Shown: positions 12,701 through 27,700 of the stretch, piece by piece | Layout of the letters: each line of letters starts with the position of its first letter | Numbering within the stretch: position 1 is the stretch's first letter | DNA from: Dicaeum eximium | Taxonomy: Eukaryota > Chordata > Aves > Passeriformes > Dicaeidae | Assembly (NCBI GenBank): GCA_013396995.1 | Contig: VWZP01010162.1 | Location: forward strand, 1,158,261 to 1,222,260 | Reading direction: 5' to 3' | Length of the DNA stretch: 64,000 bases | Made by a program: the position numbers and the translations under genes | Notes under the pieces: generated by a model | What the model was told of the DNA's origin: nothing | The model's input: only the letters and a program-made list of their open reading frames with translations | Databases searched by the model: none

Positions 12701-15700
12701 ATTTCTGAACTTTCATCTGAGTTTAATCTAACAAGATCAAAGTCCACTGAAAGTTCTTCCCTTTCAAAAGGCCTTTTGATCAGTCTTAATAAAATCCAGC
12801 TTCCTGCAGATAAATTCTTTAACAAGTTGCTCACTCAATCGTAATTCTAAAGAATAGTTGGGTTTACTTTTCAGTGGTTTTAGCCCTCTCTACAAACTAA
12901 AATTGTGCCCTTCTTATTCTCTGTGGTTTTCTGTTTGGCCAGCTGGCTGTAGGTGCACTCTCAGATGTGCAAGAGTATTGAGATGTGACTGTCATAAGCA
13001 CCACACTTATGTTTCTGAGATCAGATCTCTGCTTACTAATTTTTTCTTTATTTGAAACCAAATAAAAGAAAAAAAGCTTTTAATTATTTTGTATCTTGGC
13101 ATACCCGCAAGTTAATCATGCCAGCAAGACAGTGCACAGTCTGAGGAAATAAGGCTATTATTTAATCACAGAAGAGCAAAACTCTGACCAATATCCACAT
13201 ATTACCAACACTGAATTTTGAAAACGCACATATAAAAAGTGCTCATTTTGTGTAAATCAAGCTGGTAGTGAGTACATAGTAATGGAAGAACAGTGTAGAA
13301 TGAAGCATGGTTGTGCAATGGTTTGGGAAAACCAAGAATAGTTTAGTTCTTGGGAAAGTCTGAAGGCAAGTGTGAGATGGAAAGAACAGCAACCACCACA
13401 AGGAAATCTAAAAAAATATGGCATACAGCCAGTGTGGCTGCTCTAGTGAAATCAGTAAAAACATCAGAAATTGTTTTAAGGCTGAGAACTCTGGATCTGA
13501 GAGTCAAACTTTCAACAGGATGCTCCTCAGGAAAACACAATGGTTTCATAACTACATCCAGCCATCACATGGCACAGCTATATGGCATACAAACATTGTG
13601 ACTTCAGTGTAAGGGGTTGCAGAAAGCAAAACGAAAGGGGAGAGCAAAGACAAAGAGCTTCAAAGGCCAAGTAAGTGACAACGTGGTTTCTTAAAAATCA
13701 GATTTTGCCTCACAGAGGAGTGATTATATGTGAGCAAAAATGAAAATGCTTCTTAACCAGTTTTGCAAGCTTAAAAGTTTAGGCTGCAACTCTATGTGCT
13801 TCATATAACTTCAGTACTGTCAGTTACTCTGAGGGGGAACAGCAGGAAATAAGCATCAAAAATATGAACAGAAAACATGCCCCACAAGTTGGTAAATGTA
13901 TTCCTCAAGTTGTTGTCAAAAACCAGCTAGAGAGCTCAAATAAACCCCATCTCACCTAGATTGAGTGAGAGTTCTTAGCTTCATCCTCACAGGAATCTGC
14001 TACCAAACAGTACTTGCAAATATAACTGCTATCTTACTCAAGCCTGAAATAGTAAATAGAGAAATAATCCCACTGACCCACAATCTTCAGTTCAGCATTT
14101 GCATAAATAATTCCATGCATGTTTTCTGCTATACACTGGTACATGCCGGCATCGTCAAAGGTCAGACCTTGCATTCTTAGTTCACCTTTCCGAAACTAAA
14201 ACACAGAATCAATAAAATAATAAGATATTAGCATAAATTACATAAGCTGAAGAATCCACACTCATCCACACTTTTTTTTTCTTTCCTTTTTTTTTTTTTC
14301 CCCTTTTTCGGTCACATTGGGTCCACCTTTTTCTAAAGAAAGAGTCATTGTCATTCAATACTTAAGTTTCTAAGGAAGTCCTAGTTGAGTGTCAGTAGAG
14401 AAATTTACTCTCCAGTCCCCTGTTATCAACCAGTGCAAACACTACTGATTCAGAAACAAGAGACAAGGAATTAAATTAATTTTATGCACATAAGTTTTGT
14501 TATGCCATGCTCACTGGTCAGTGCTTTCTGTTTCACAGCATTTTACAACAGGGAAAAGTCAAAGCAAGTCCCACTGAGGTAGGAGTTTTTCAGAAGATTC
14601 CACTGGGACATAGTACAAACTATTTTCTATTACTTTGTTTTAATGTAGAAAAGAAAAGAACAGTCAATCAAAAGAAGGTAGTTAAGGTAGGGTATTTTTA
14701 TAAATGGAGATGTCAATCAGGTAGATCATGTTAATGTACTCTGTTTTCTTGTGAAAAACAAGCTGAAAGCTTTAACTCATATCTAAGTACACTGGAGTAC
14801 ATGGAGCAGTGGAAGATTAAAAGAATAGTAGTTAGTTGAAAAGAGAACAGATTAAAGGAAACATTTTCTGATATTTTATGTGAAAATGTTTTAATCAGAC
14901 GTTATACAAGGAATCTTTGTTGTGCTCTAAATGAAAGGCCTAAGTACAAGTTATCTGATTTAGAAACAAATTATATTTTCAAGGCAATTAACGTATTTTA
15001 TTATCTTCCATTTGGAAACCATCTTATCATCATAGTAACACCCAGCATAATCTTCTGGTGCACGGCTGGAGACTTACACACTGTGTTCTGCAATCCAGTG
15101 TGCAGATTTTGTCAGTGAAAGCCAAGTTCAGTGAGGACCAGCAAGTAACTCACTTGTTCAATTATTTGTTTGCAGTAACTACCAAAGCTAGACAAAAGCT
15201 TGTTTTTCCTGGTTTAAACCACCTCCATACAGCAGATGGTGACATCCCTGTTTTGCTTCCAACATCATACATGTTTCTTAAATATACAGTCAAAAACCAA
15301 GCTGCCTCATTGTCTTTTTTGTTTGTTTGCCAAGATAAGAGTCACTACAGATCAGCAGATACAGAGCTGCATTGTGCCCTTGTATTCTCCTGCTTTTTGT
15401 AATCGTTTTTCATATAGTGCAAGCAATATACTTTGAATAAACTGTTGAAATGCCTGAACAGGTTTTTCCCAGAGAAGTTGTGGCTGTCCCATCCCTGGAA
15501 TTGTTCAAGGGCAGGCTGGATGGAGTTTTGAACAACCAGGGCTAGTGAAAAGTGCCCCTGGCCATGCCTAGGGGTTGGAACTAAACAATCTTTAAGGCAC
15601 CTTCCAACACAAACCATTCTGTGATTCCAGGATTCGAGGACAGAAAATCTACTGTGTTTAAACCAAATACCCAACATAATAAAATTAAATTATCAAACAG

Positions 15701-18700
15701 TACTTATTTAAACTTCTTTTAAACATCACCTAAACATTTGCAACACTGTGTCTAGAAAAAAAAAAAGTGAAAAAATACAGGATATAGAAAGACCACTGAT
15801 ACTTTAAAAAGTAATCTTTATTGTCGTATCTCCACTGACTATTTTGTCTTATATTTTTAAAGACACATGAATGTTTAATGTGATAGAAAGGATTAATTTT
15901 AAAGAAAAGCTGACATTTTTTATCCAGAGTGGAGAGCATTTCCTCAAACATGTTTGGAGAAAAAGGGATATCCAATCTCCTAAACACATGGTCAAAAGTT
16001 AAATTCACAATTCAAAGCTGAATACTAAATAGCCTGAAGAAACAAGAGAAGATTGAGATGAAACTTTAAAAAATAGATTTTAATGTCTCATGCAAGTGGC
16101 ATCAGCAAATATTTGGATCATTAAAACTAATCTTCCTTTAACCTTTTAATAATGCATGCCTTCAAAAAACTGTTTCCATGATCTAAGCACTCAAGCCTGC
16201 GTTCCCTACAGCAATACACTCACCGAGGCACCATTCTTCAGCCACCTAATTGTTGGAATGGGCTTGCCCGTGGCTACACAAGGCCAGTACAGGTCACTGC
16301 CTATATCCCTTTCTGTGTCATTGATATGTTCTACCCACTCAGGAGCAGCTGCAGAATAAAATACATGAAGCATTGTAAATATAGCACATACATATTTAAT
16401 TAGCATTATGTTGTATTAATTCCACTGCTTTTTCCATGATACTTAAACAGGCAACTCAAAGTAATGATGATAAGTCAGCAATGCACCAACACAAAAAAGA
16501 AATGTTTGTCTTACAGCATAGATTTAAAAAAGCTTCAAACTATTTTTTATGAGAAGAAAATATGGAATTGAAATAATGGTTCCTGAATGACAGAAGACAT
16601 GTGATAATACCATTTACATTGATCTGAAGATTATTCAGTGTGAAAATTACTCAGTAGCACCGTGAAAGTGATACTTAAATTACATGAAATTGTGCAAAAC
16701 TGTGTACATACTAAAAGGATCTCCAAGAAATTACTCTCTTGGTCCAAACAATATATGTAAGAAATTAATATTTAAAACAGTCACGTATATTTGCTTTTGT
16801 AAGCCAACAAACCAATTTATTAGCTTTACTTATTATAAGCAGTAATAACCTTCCCACACACTAATTCTGAGTTTGATGTACTGAAGTTTTAGCACTTAAG
16901 TGAGGATCTTAACTCAGAAGATCTTCTGTACAGGCAATGAAAGAGACAGAAATCTTTGAGGGTGGTTCAGATGTTACATGTGACCTTTTCACGTCACGGC
17001 TGTGTGGCGTAAACCTCAGACAAAAAGCCAAGTTACTTGGGATGATTTCACTATGAGCAGTAAGATACAATTTTTGGTTACCTAATTTAATCAAATGCAT
17101 AAAGGGAAGTGACAGAGGGTGGAGGAATAAAGAACTGTGCCTAGCTAATAAGACCAAGAGCTAAGACAGAAAACACAAACAAAATGAGAAAACAAGAAAT
17201 CCTAGCAAACCTAATGGTCCCTTTTTCTTCCCAGTAGCTCTTTCACTTTGAGTACTATAAATTGATTTAATTTACATTATGCATAAGTATATTAACACAG
17301 AACTGTCAGAATGTATATACAGCTGTGTAACCAAACTGAGTAGTCTTTCAATTAATACATAAAAATCATGACTGGCATTTAATGCAAAAATTTTGATGGT
17401 GCTCTAGTAAGTTGAACAGCAGTGTGTGAGGATGATAGTACAAATCAACACTGACATCAACCGTGAAAACACAAGACATTTCCACCTAAGTAAAAGCAAC
17501 ACAGATCATCAAGAATAAAATTGTTCTTCTTACCTTGTACATAAACTCTTGCTTGGTGTTTATCTTTTCCTTTGTAGTTTTCAGCTTCACACTCATAAAG
17601 TCCTTCATCTTCATATTGAATATTGAAGATCTTAAGAACTGCACCAGACATGCTTATCTCAGCAGAGGCTGGCAAGGGTTCAAGGTATTTACTCCATCTG
17701 AGTTCAGGAACCGGACTTGAAAAGGTACAGTAAAGTACAAATCAGCATGTTCAAGAACTGGTGGTTAAATTGCAGACTACAAAAAGAGCATTTGATCATG
17801 AAATATGTGCTTTCATTCCCTGCAATATGAAAGCAATTTGTGCTGTACAATAACTTTAAAACACACTCACTTTCCAAGAGCAAAACACTCCAGTGTTACG
17901 TTTTGGCCCAGCAGAGCGTACGTGTCCTTGAACTTCACCTTGATATCAGCAGGATACACTTTTGCTCCTAATATGAAAAAAAAGATTCTAAGAAATGTCA
18001 GAAAGTTATACAGCTATTAAAATTACCACAGTTCAATAAAACTTTTCTTAAAATTCCAGACAAAATCCTTCTTTACACTGAATAAACAGCCTGTCAATTC
18101 ATAAAGTCTGACTAAGCACTTAACTTCTACTAGTAAGGCTTAATTGTTTTACTCAGCCACTAGTTATCTTTCTCTGGATGACAAATCCTAACATTTTTTA
18201 CAGAATTTGAAGCGTGATGATGTACTCAGTATGTGGGTAGACAAAAACCTGAGTCTGTTTTCCACAGGTTTTTTACTGGATAGAATATTTTGAATTATTT
18301 TGAATTTCAGCTCAGTTTTTTTCTCAGTAAGGATATGAAGGAGCTAGAGCAAGCACATCTACAGTTTAATGAGCTCACAGGGATGTAAATCTAATCAAAC
18401 CTCCCTACTAGCAATTGCTGTAGGAACCCTCCTGCAGTCCTAGATGAAGATGGCAGAGTGAATACTGGAATATTTGGTCAAAGATCACTAATTTGAAATT
18501 ATATTAATTCAATTGGTAATATGGAAAATTGTACAGATAAAAGGGTTGCTGAAAAATTGATGATCAGTTCATGAGAATCTAGTGACTGACAGCCTGAAGT
18601 AGCAAAAAGGAATCTGGTTCCTGTTTGGAAAATATGCAGTTCTCCTGAAGAAACGGTGGCTAATAATCCAGTAACACAAAGCCACAGAGGTGTTTTTAGG

Positions 18701-21700
18701 ACATTGACCATGAGACACAAAGCTCTTAGGCCACTGTTGGATAGGGAGTTTCATCAGGGGAAAGGATTTTCCTTTTTCATGGGGGATTTTCTGAGGGAAA
18801 AAAGTAAATCCTGAAGCTGTTAATCAACATTTACATGAAGTTTCTGCTTTACAGTCATACTCCTTTGAACCAATGCCAGGACTAGAAAAGATACAGAAGA
18901 TTTTGGGATGAGATCAGGGGCTTATCACATAAAAGAAATGGGGATAAGAACTCTCTTCTCAATGATTTGAAAGGAAATTTGTGAATTAATCAATGGAGAT
19001 TTTTTTCACAAAGCTTTCACTGTGTATGGGAATGATTTGTACCTCTGCATCTGAAAGTAACATTGTGCAGTAGCCATTATAAATTGCCATATAATTCTCC
19101 TTACAAAAATGAAAGCAGTTATGAATTAGCAAAATTATAATACAAACAGTTAAAATGCTGTGCATAGTATTTCCGATAAATACTTACGATCAGATTGTGG
19201 AATAAGTGGGATAAATTTACTGAATACACTCTTTGTTATCGAAGGGCTGGACACAAAACATGAATAATTGCCCTTATCTGATGCTTCCACATTTGCAATG
19301 TAGAGATTGCCATTCGTCTGTGACACAAATCGTCGTTTGTCCAAAGCAATGAACACTGGGAACTCATTTAGAAGCCAGCGATAACTGAGGTCATCTGGAG
19401 GAAAATATTTTAGTCAATATTAAAACCCAACACTGTCAGCTATTTAAACCACATAATACTGTCTGCATATAAATCACTTTAGTCTGATTTCTAGTTTAAA
19501 GATCTTTCTTTTGCAGAGGGAGCTATGTGAGAGAGAGTTATGCATGTCTCAGCAGCCAGCTCATTCCTGTCTGCACTGAACACTGGGGCACTGCTGCTGT
19601 CAGTGCAGGTTACTGGGGACCTGGCTGCAGTGTGCACACCTTGCCCTGGGTACAACCATCCCACAGAACTGGAGTGGGATGGGATGAGAGAGGCAGCTGG
19701 GTCTCGACCTTATGCAACTGAGAAGCTGGGATCTTTTCACCAGTCTTGTACTTAGACAAAATCTTACAATATTTTAACTAGTAGTATGTCTCCATTCCTC
19801 AGCTCCTTGCAACGCTTAAACTGAGCATGAAAACTAAATCATCATTCCATTTTACAAGGTAGAAGAGATGCTAACAGCCAATTTCATCCCTCATGATGGA
19901 ACTCCAGATGCTCGAGATTACGGGTGTAACCCATGCAGAGCTCTTCAGTAGCTAATGATGAGAAAAAGTCACTTCCAGAGAATAAATAACCTCATCTCTG
20001 ACCCTCTCAGGGTGGTTCTGCTGTTCCATGATTTTAACAGAAGCCCATGATCACAGCAACTGAGTGACTTTACTAGGTGGAATGAACGGTCAACATATGG
20101 TCACCAACAAATTCAAAACAGAAACCTAACCTAAATGGTGATTCTCAAGCTGCACAAAAGTTACTGTTTAGGTGAATATAAAGGAAACTCGCAAAAAGAA
20201 ATATTCATTTGTCTTTAACTTCTAATACACTGAAAATGAAGCACTTTTAGCTGAATTACCTGGGTAGTGGTAAGGGGGCTCACAAAGAAGCACTGCTCCA
20301 ACACCTTCTCGCACTTTAACCTCATAACGTTCCTCAGGTGGAAAGGGATCCAGATCTAGTTTTTCAAAAAGCAAGGGGAGGAGAATAGGGATTTTAACTA
20401 CAGTAACTTTTTATTATTATCATGATTTTCAGTCCTGTAGAGATTAGTATAGAAATACATCAATACATGGCAGATAGAAACTTGTTGACCCCTAATGCCA
20501 GTTTTGCTTATTTGTCATTACCAACTGATTTTTTTTGTTATTTTTGTCATCATAATTGTAAATGCCAGGGGAAAGAAAAAGGTGATGCAGACTTCAGCTC
20601 TAAGAGTAGTGAGGTTTAAAATATTTTCATGAGTGTTAAGGCACCAGATCTAAAAAGTATGTACAGTATTGTCAGATGGACTAATTGATGAAGTATATTA
20701 GAGAATGTGGGTTTTGTTCCACAGTTTCAGTAAATTTGACAGCAAAACAAAATTACTGCTGGTCAAGAATTTTTAACTCTTCTAAGTGGTTGTTGACATT
20801 TTTCAATTGGTTTATGCATAAGCAAAAGAAAATCACTAAAGATCAGACGTTTTCTATATTAACTTTAGCAACTCTATTCAGTTCTTTCGAAACAGTGATT
20901 GTAGAAAGAATTTTTATATAGGTGATCATTAAAAAGGACAAAGGAAGAAATGCAACAGTATAAAGAAGAATGAAAGCAGGCTTTTTTTAACAGATAGTTA
21001 TCAGTTTCCAGCTATCTTTTCACTATTCCTTACATCTTTACCCTATTTGAGTTTACATATTGAAACACTGTGTATTAGAGCTCTGTTCATAATTTTTCAG
21101 TATACTATCAACATTCAGCTCATGCAGCCAGTGAGCTGGTAGGCAGAAAACAGGCCTCAGACTGTTTTGGTTCTATTTTTTTCATCTATTAGGTTTATTG
21201 TTTGGTTTTTTTTTAATCCTATTGATTATTCAGGACTGACACAACTGAAGCCTGCTTTAGGTATAAATAAATATCCCATAAATGGAATGTTGATGTTTTC
21301 TCTATTAAAAGGAAGTAACAACCTGGCCTCCAATTTTTTTTCTAGAAGATACACAGGTAATTACAGACCAAGACTATATAAACGATGATATGATCCATCA
21401 GCTCATTATAGTTTCTGACTTTCCCTAATATTTGTGGTCCCACAGTCTCACAAGTACTCTCAGAAAGCTGAACTTCTCACTACATGTCTGATTTTCTACA
21501 GCAAGGAGTGAATTCTACTTATGGAGGCTGGTTAAAGACAAGAGGGGCACCAAATCCTTAGTGTCAGGGCACCTAGGGCTTTGTCAATGGACCCCAGCTA
21601 GAGTGGATTCCTTTTTTTGGGGATTCTTTTTTTTTGCCCTCTGATGATAAAATATATCCAAGGAAAAGGCAACTTAAGGCAAAATAAAACAAAAATCCCA

Positions 21701-24700
21701 AACACTGTCTTAAGTCTATGAAATTTTGCATTAACTTTCATTTAGTACATCAATTTTTTACAATTCATGTATTTGGTGATACGCAGGTGTGTACATGTAC
21801 ATGTCTTTACATGACCAGCTCATGACTGTCAGAAGTTGACAGAAATTTCCCCCAGCAGGGTTTTTTCATTGTAGCCTTGGAGTCAGGGCATACTTTATTA
21901 GCAAGTGCTCTGCTTTCCTCCTGCAGCTGTGCTTGCCCTGCATCTCACCACCATATGCCCTCACTCGAGTCTTTCTTCTGTGACTATTCCCCCTCAGGTC
22001 CTAGCATGGCTTTAAAAGAGTCTGGACATCATTATCTCCACATCTGGCTCCATGAGTCTCTTCAATTAATAATTTAACAATAACTCATGGGGAAGGCTGT
22101 TATGTTATGTCAGCTGAATGCTAAAGAATATAAAATGCTTACAAATTTATTTCGTGTCAGTCTCTGCAGACCAAGGCACTTAAGATACTGTTTTCACAGA
22201 GCAATACAGACACAGCACACATTAGCAGAATACACTGCAGTGTAAAACATTGGGCATTCATAGCTAACCGTAATTTTTCTATATTCTGACACAAACAACA
22301 GCTTACATCCAAAACTCAGAGTGGCTTCAGTGCTTCTGACAGTTCCAAAGGTATTCGACACTACACAGACATATTTTCCAGCATCCCTTGACTTCTCTGG
22401 ATTATTGATAACAAGTCTGCCCTCTACCATAAAGTAGCGTTCCTTTGTTAAATCAATATCCCAGTTGTTGAGTTTCCACCTATTAAAAAAGAAAAGCCAG
22501 ATGTAAGATTGGCCCCAAAAAGCAAACTTGGTATGAAATACGATGTGAAAAATTACTCATAAATTCTGAAAAAATATGCAGGAACTTGTTAATATACTTC
22601 TATAAAAGTTTTAAGCTTTCCTTCAGCAAGAGGCACAGATTTGAAATCCAGAGGTCTTTTAAACATATCGGTGTCAGTTCTTCCTTCTTAGAGACATCAC
22701 ATGGTTTGTTAAAACACAGGTGCTGGTCAAACAGTAAGAGATGCTTGAGCTGGCTGTGAATGAGCTAGCCAGTAACCAAACACACGGATTTTAAACATCT
22801 CTCAAATAAATATCTAAGGCCAGACTGGATAAAAATATAGTCCCTCTGCACTTTTAAAGTATGGGGTAATGTGAGATTTTTTAAAACCTGCTGCAGGTAA
22901 TGAAAATATTTTATAAAACTGCCAGTAAAGTCAGTGCAAAAACTGTGGCATGCTTCATATAATACCTACTTACTACTACTTCAGTAAATTGCTGGACACT
23001 CTTCCCTTAGTTATGGTAAAACCCCACAGCCAATTCACTGAATTACTGCAATTTCCACTTGAGTGATTAAGACAGAAACTGGCTGCCCACTTCTGGCCGA
23101 TTTCTACTTATTTTAAGGAATGTTAAAAACCGCGGAGTGTGCACCTGTACTCATGATTTACATTTGTGTTTATTACTGTGGCCACAAGAGGGAGCCATCA
23201 CCTTAGAAAGGAACTGCCTGGTTCCGAGGCACAAACAGCAAAGATGCAACTTCAATACATTCAACGATCATAAAATTATTTCTGCATAAATATTTTCTTT
23301 TTTCATAACGTAAGGTTAGGCATTAGATTTGACAATGATACTACACACGCCACCTGTTCAGTCACTATTGAAGATGTGCCAAAATATGCAGAGTTCTCAT
23401 TTGGAAGTGGAACTTGAAATTGTATAGAAAGAAACAATAGTAAGAGTGGCAAAAAAAAACCAACCAACCAACAAAAAAAAAAAAAAACAAAAAAAAAAAA
23501 ATAAAACAAAACTAAACAAACCTAAACAACACAGATTTTTAAAAATCTAATGAAATAGAAGAATTTTAAAGATGCAGCAAATAGCATTTTGATCTTACAG
23601 AGTTCTAGAGGTATCACTTCAGTCCTGTGAGACATACTATATGTCTGTGTTAGGAAAAATAAATATATCATCTGTTCAGAAATATCTAAGTATAAATGTC
23701 CTGAGGACAGCTCATACTGCAATGAAAATGGGAAGAAGGACTTATTTACCTCTGAGGTAGAAGAATTTTGACTCGATAACTGTTAGGGGGTTGAGATGAA
23801 GAAAACATATTGAGGTATGATAAAAATAATATGGCAGGAAATAAGAAAAGTGGCCTTATTCTGTACTGCAATTATCATCACATCACTTATCAGTGCTAAT
23901 TGTTAGATTTGTTCCTAGACAGAGAAGTTTTGGACGTGCAATGCAATTCTTTTACAGTGATTTTGCTAGCTCCGATTTTGCTGAGCCCACAATAGATAAA
24001 GAAGAATGTAAAAGTTTATTTAAAAGCTGTAATCATCTATAGCTGGTGTGTTTACAGTCTTGCAGACAGGGTTGGGGAGTCTCTGGACCAACTGGAAGGG
24101 ATGTGAAATACACCAAAGGGTATAAATTCTTAACATATATAATCTCTCCACACTTTCCAAGCACGGCAACAGAAGTGCAACAAAATGTCATGTAGAAGGG
24201 TCATATTCAAATGGTGGTTCTGTACACATAGACAACCTGTTAGCATATTTTTCAAAGGGGCAATGAAGATTAAATAAGCTGTTTTGATGGAGGAATACCA
24301 TAGTTGACCACAACACTGTAGCAGATTTAAAAGAATAACCAGCATAGTTGACTGGTTTTTCTGTTCTAGGAACCAGTCTGGGAACACACATGAAGTGAGT
24401 ACTTGAGGCAGGTCATAGGGTAATTTACTGAAATGGATGTCTTTTGCCAGCAAGATATTGTGTCTGTCTTTAGTACAATGACAGCAGTTTTCTGCCTATG
24501 ATCAGGCTGTGATTTAGTCACAGTCTTAATATTGATAATCCTAAGTACATTTCTCTTTACACAATGATAATGATAATGTCAGATAATGGCTGACAAACTT
24601 ACATGAATGCACAACAAAGCATTGATTTCTACAATAATATAATTATTGTGAAAGAAGTAATGTGGGAATCTGTATTAAAACTAGTTGAAATGTTTTTTCA

Positions 24701-27700
24701 GAATGATGTTTTTCATGTCTTCAGTAGCACAGCTGACACATTCTTGATCACTGCTCTGCAACACACTGGATGAAAAAGCAACATGGGATGTAGAATATCC
24801 AGGTTCAACAACCAATACTCCTTTCAAAGCAAAATAGAATTTAGAAAGCCTCTCTGAATCAAAAAGAACGAAGACTCAAATCTGTGCCAACCTCAGCCTA
24901 AGCTGGCAAGATAGGCTCTCAATTTTTTTTAAAGTTCACTTTTTAAAAATTTACATACAGATCAGTATTTCTTTCAAAAGCTGAAAATATTTAACACAAT
25001 ATACTGTTTCTAATACTGATTAGACATTCTGGCAAACTGAATCAAGATGGAGTCTTACTCAAAAATTGCATATCTCTGAGTTTTTTCCCACCTTCAAGAC
25101 TTTGCTCCAATCTTTTAAGACAGTCAATCATTTAATAAAACAATCTGAAATAGCTGAATAAAATATGCAAGATCTGAAAATCAAAACAGGAGATGTTACC
25201 TGTAAGTAGGAGGAGGAACTGCTCGAGCTCTGCAGTTCATTGAAACTCGTCCATCTGAAGATTCTTCTGGATAGATGGTATCAATAGGTTGCTCCTCAAA
25301 AACAGGTCCATAACCTTTGTTTCCTTCCTCTGAAAACGGAATAGAGTTTCAAATTAATCACTTTTTACCTAGGAGACAAACTGAAGACAAATTTGCATCA
25401 CACATTCGAGAATTAAAATGTGAAGGCAAAACAGTGAGTCACGCGAAGTTAAATTCTATGTGCTTCAGTAAAACTGGAGCAGTGCGGCTAACAAAAGTTA
25501 CTGACTCCTGCCTTCTGAGAACCAAATTAACTCACATTTTGTTCCTCTAATACTACCTTGTGTGCCTTCTCTGAAATTATTTGTCACTGTTTAGGCCAGA
25601 TGTGGAGATAATTAGGAACCGAAGAAATGTCCCTTAGAAATACAGTGAGACCAACTTACTTCACAGAGAACAAGTTCTGATCAAAAGGTCCACATCCAAA
25701 ACAACTACCCATAGATATTCCTGATCTTATAGCCTAATAATCTCCAATGATTTTATGTATTTAGAAAGAATCTTTACTACATCAGACAAAAAACCCCTTA
25801 TGTTGGGTATCAAAGCTGAAAACTACATTGTTTCATTAACACACCCATCTTTCCTTTTAAGCTGAGGTATGTATTAGCTTCTACACTCGAAAATACAATT
25901 TTAAAAAGGTCCTAAACTGAAAAGAATTTCAGTTTGTCAAGCACTTAAAAGTGAATAAATGTAAAACAGCTTTGAACACAAACTGTATTTTTTAATCTTT
26001 ATCTTTCATTTCTGCATGCTGTAGTAAAGTTGGTAGGGTCTGTCCACCCCTGTTGCACTCCCTTCTCCTTTATCTCCTTCAAGCATACAAGGTTGTTCTT
26101 TAGGGTCTAAAAAGCAAGACTAAGAGCAAAGGTGAAATGTTCTGGGAAAATTCTTCTCAGTAAATCCAGGATGTAACTGTTGGTTTTGTTTTGTTTTTTT
26201 TTTTTTTCTGTGAAAATGTCAAATATGCATTCCAGGTACAGAATGACTCTGTGAGGAGGCAGTGGATGCTACATGTAGATAAAATTTTGAAAGAAACAGT
26301 TGTCTAATTCTCACAGGTCTCTACTGAAACTGAAATAACAGTTTGGACACTTGTAAGCAAATTCATGGGAGAACAAAGGAGTACATGACTGCTAACGGGT
26401 TCACATTCCATTCAAGTTCAGAGTCTTGCTCCAAATCCTAGAGATACCTGAGACTTTTAAAATGACTGCGAGAATCTTGTAATACAAGAACAAACAAAAC
26501 AAACAGAGTTTTAACTAACAAGATCTTCAGAGATGGCTGAATAATTTAACTCAAAAGCAATGGTTAAGGACGGAAAAATTCTAACATTTTGCAGCAGTAT
26601 CTGTGCTGTGTATAAAAATTTGCTACGTCTTGTAATTTAAAAAATCTTCTTAGATCAGTAAATAAACTGGCAGTGTAAAAGATGAATGTTTGTAAATCAA
26701 ATTATGACTTTGTACTCATGCCCTTAAAAGTCCTGTGTTTGGTCCTAAAATATTTTAGACTAAATTAGACACCTTTTAGGAAACCTATAAAAGAAGAAAG
26801 AGTCTCTCTATATAACTAAGGAATGTGAATTATACCAGTGTAAAAATACCACATATACATAAAACCCTCTGTTTGCAGATATCTTTTTTATTGTTTCTAA
26901 ATTCCCTATTCACAGATGGACACTGGATTACAGCACTAGAAGAAGACTGTTTGCAGATAAAAAGCAAGTTCCCTTTTGACTTCAAATCTGGAGTAAAAAA
27001 GTCACCATTTCCCTTGAGGACAGGAGCAGTTACAGAAGACGCTTTTACGATGTGAGATACATGGTCAGGAAATTTAATTTTTAAAGCTAATTCACATAAT
27101 GAGAATTCTTTCAAAGAAGCAAAGAAGAGCAGCTAGAAAGGCAGAGCTTTTGAACAGTGGTCTGCTTTCTTTCATATTTTAAAGCACAATACAGTATAAA
27201 AATCTACTTACTGCTAGACTGAAAGAAGAACTAATTTCAGACTGAAAAGGCAAGATTCATGTACTTGCTCAGAGACTGGAATGACTAAGCCAGAAACCTG
27301 ATGGTATGTTCTGTACAGTGCTCAACAACAGCCTCTAGCAGCAAATAGCCATATCATATGCAGCTGACTCTTCACCTTAGGACTCAAATGATGTTACAGA
27401 GCACTTAGGCATTTCATGGCATGCAGTTTTAATGCTGCCAGCACTATTAATTATACTGAGTGAATGCCTGCTTCTCACACCTATCAAATGTGCTCGATAA
27501 AGGCACTTCCGCTGCAATCTATTCTGAATCTGGTTTCAGGTGTCTGTCTGAGCAGAATAAGATGTGCACACTGAATTTCAGGTATGGCAAATAATAAACC
27601 TTCCATTCTCAGCCACAAGACCACGTATGGACCAATGATATGAAACAGCACATGGGAGAAAAGAGAAGAGAAAGGGGTTGTGAAAAGATCTGCAAGAAAT

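Noticed and set aside
22194..22306. Extension of the CNTN1 frame beyond LSFG
   Set aside because: The donor GGAT|GTAAGC at 22307/22306 ends the exon, and the phase fits the next exon. The extra residues are intronic.
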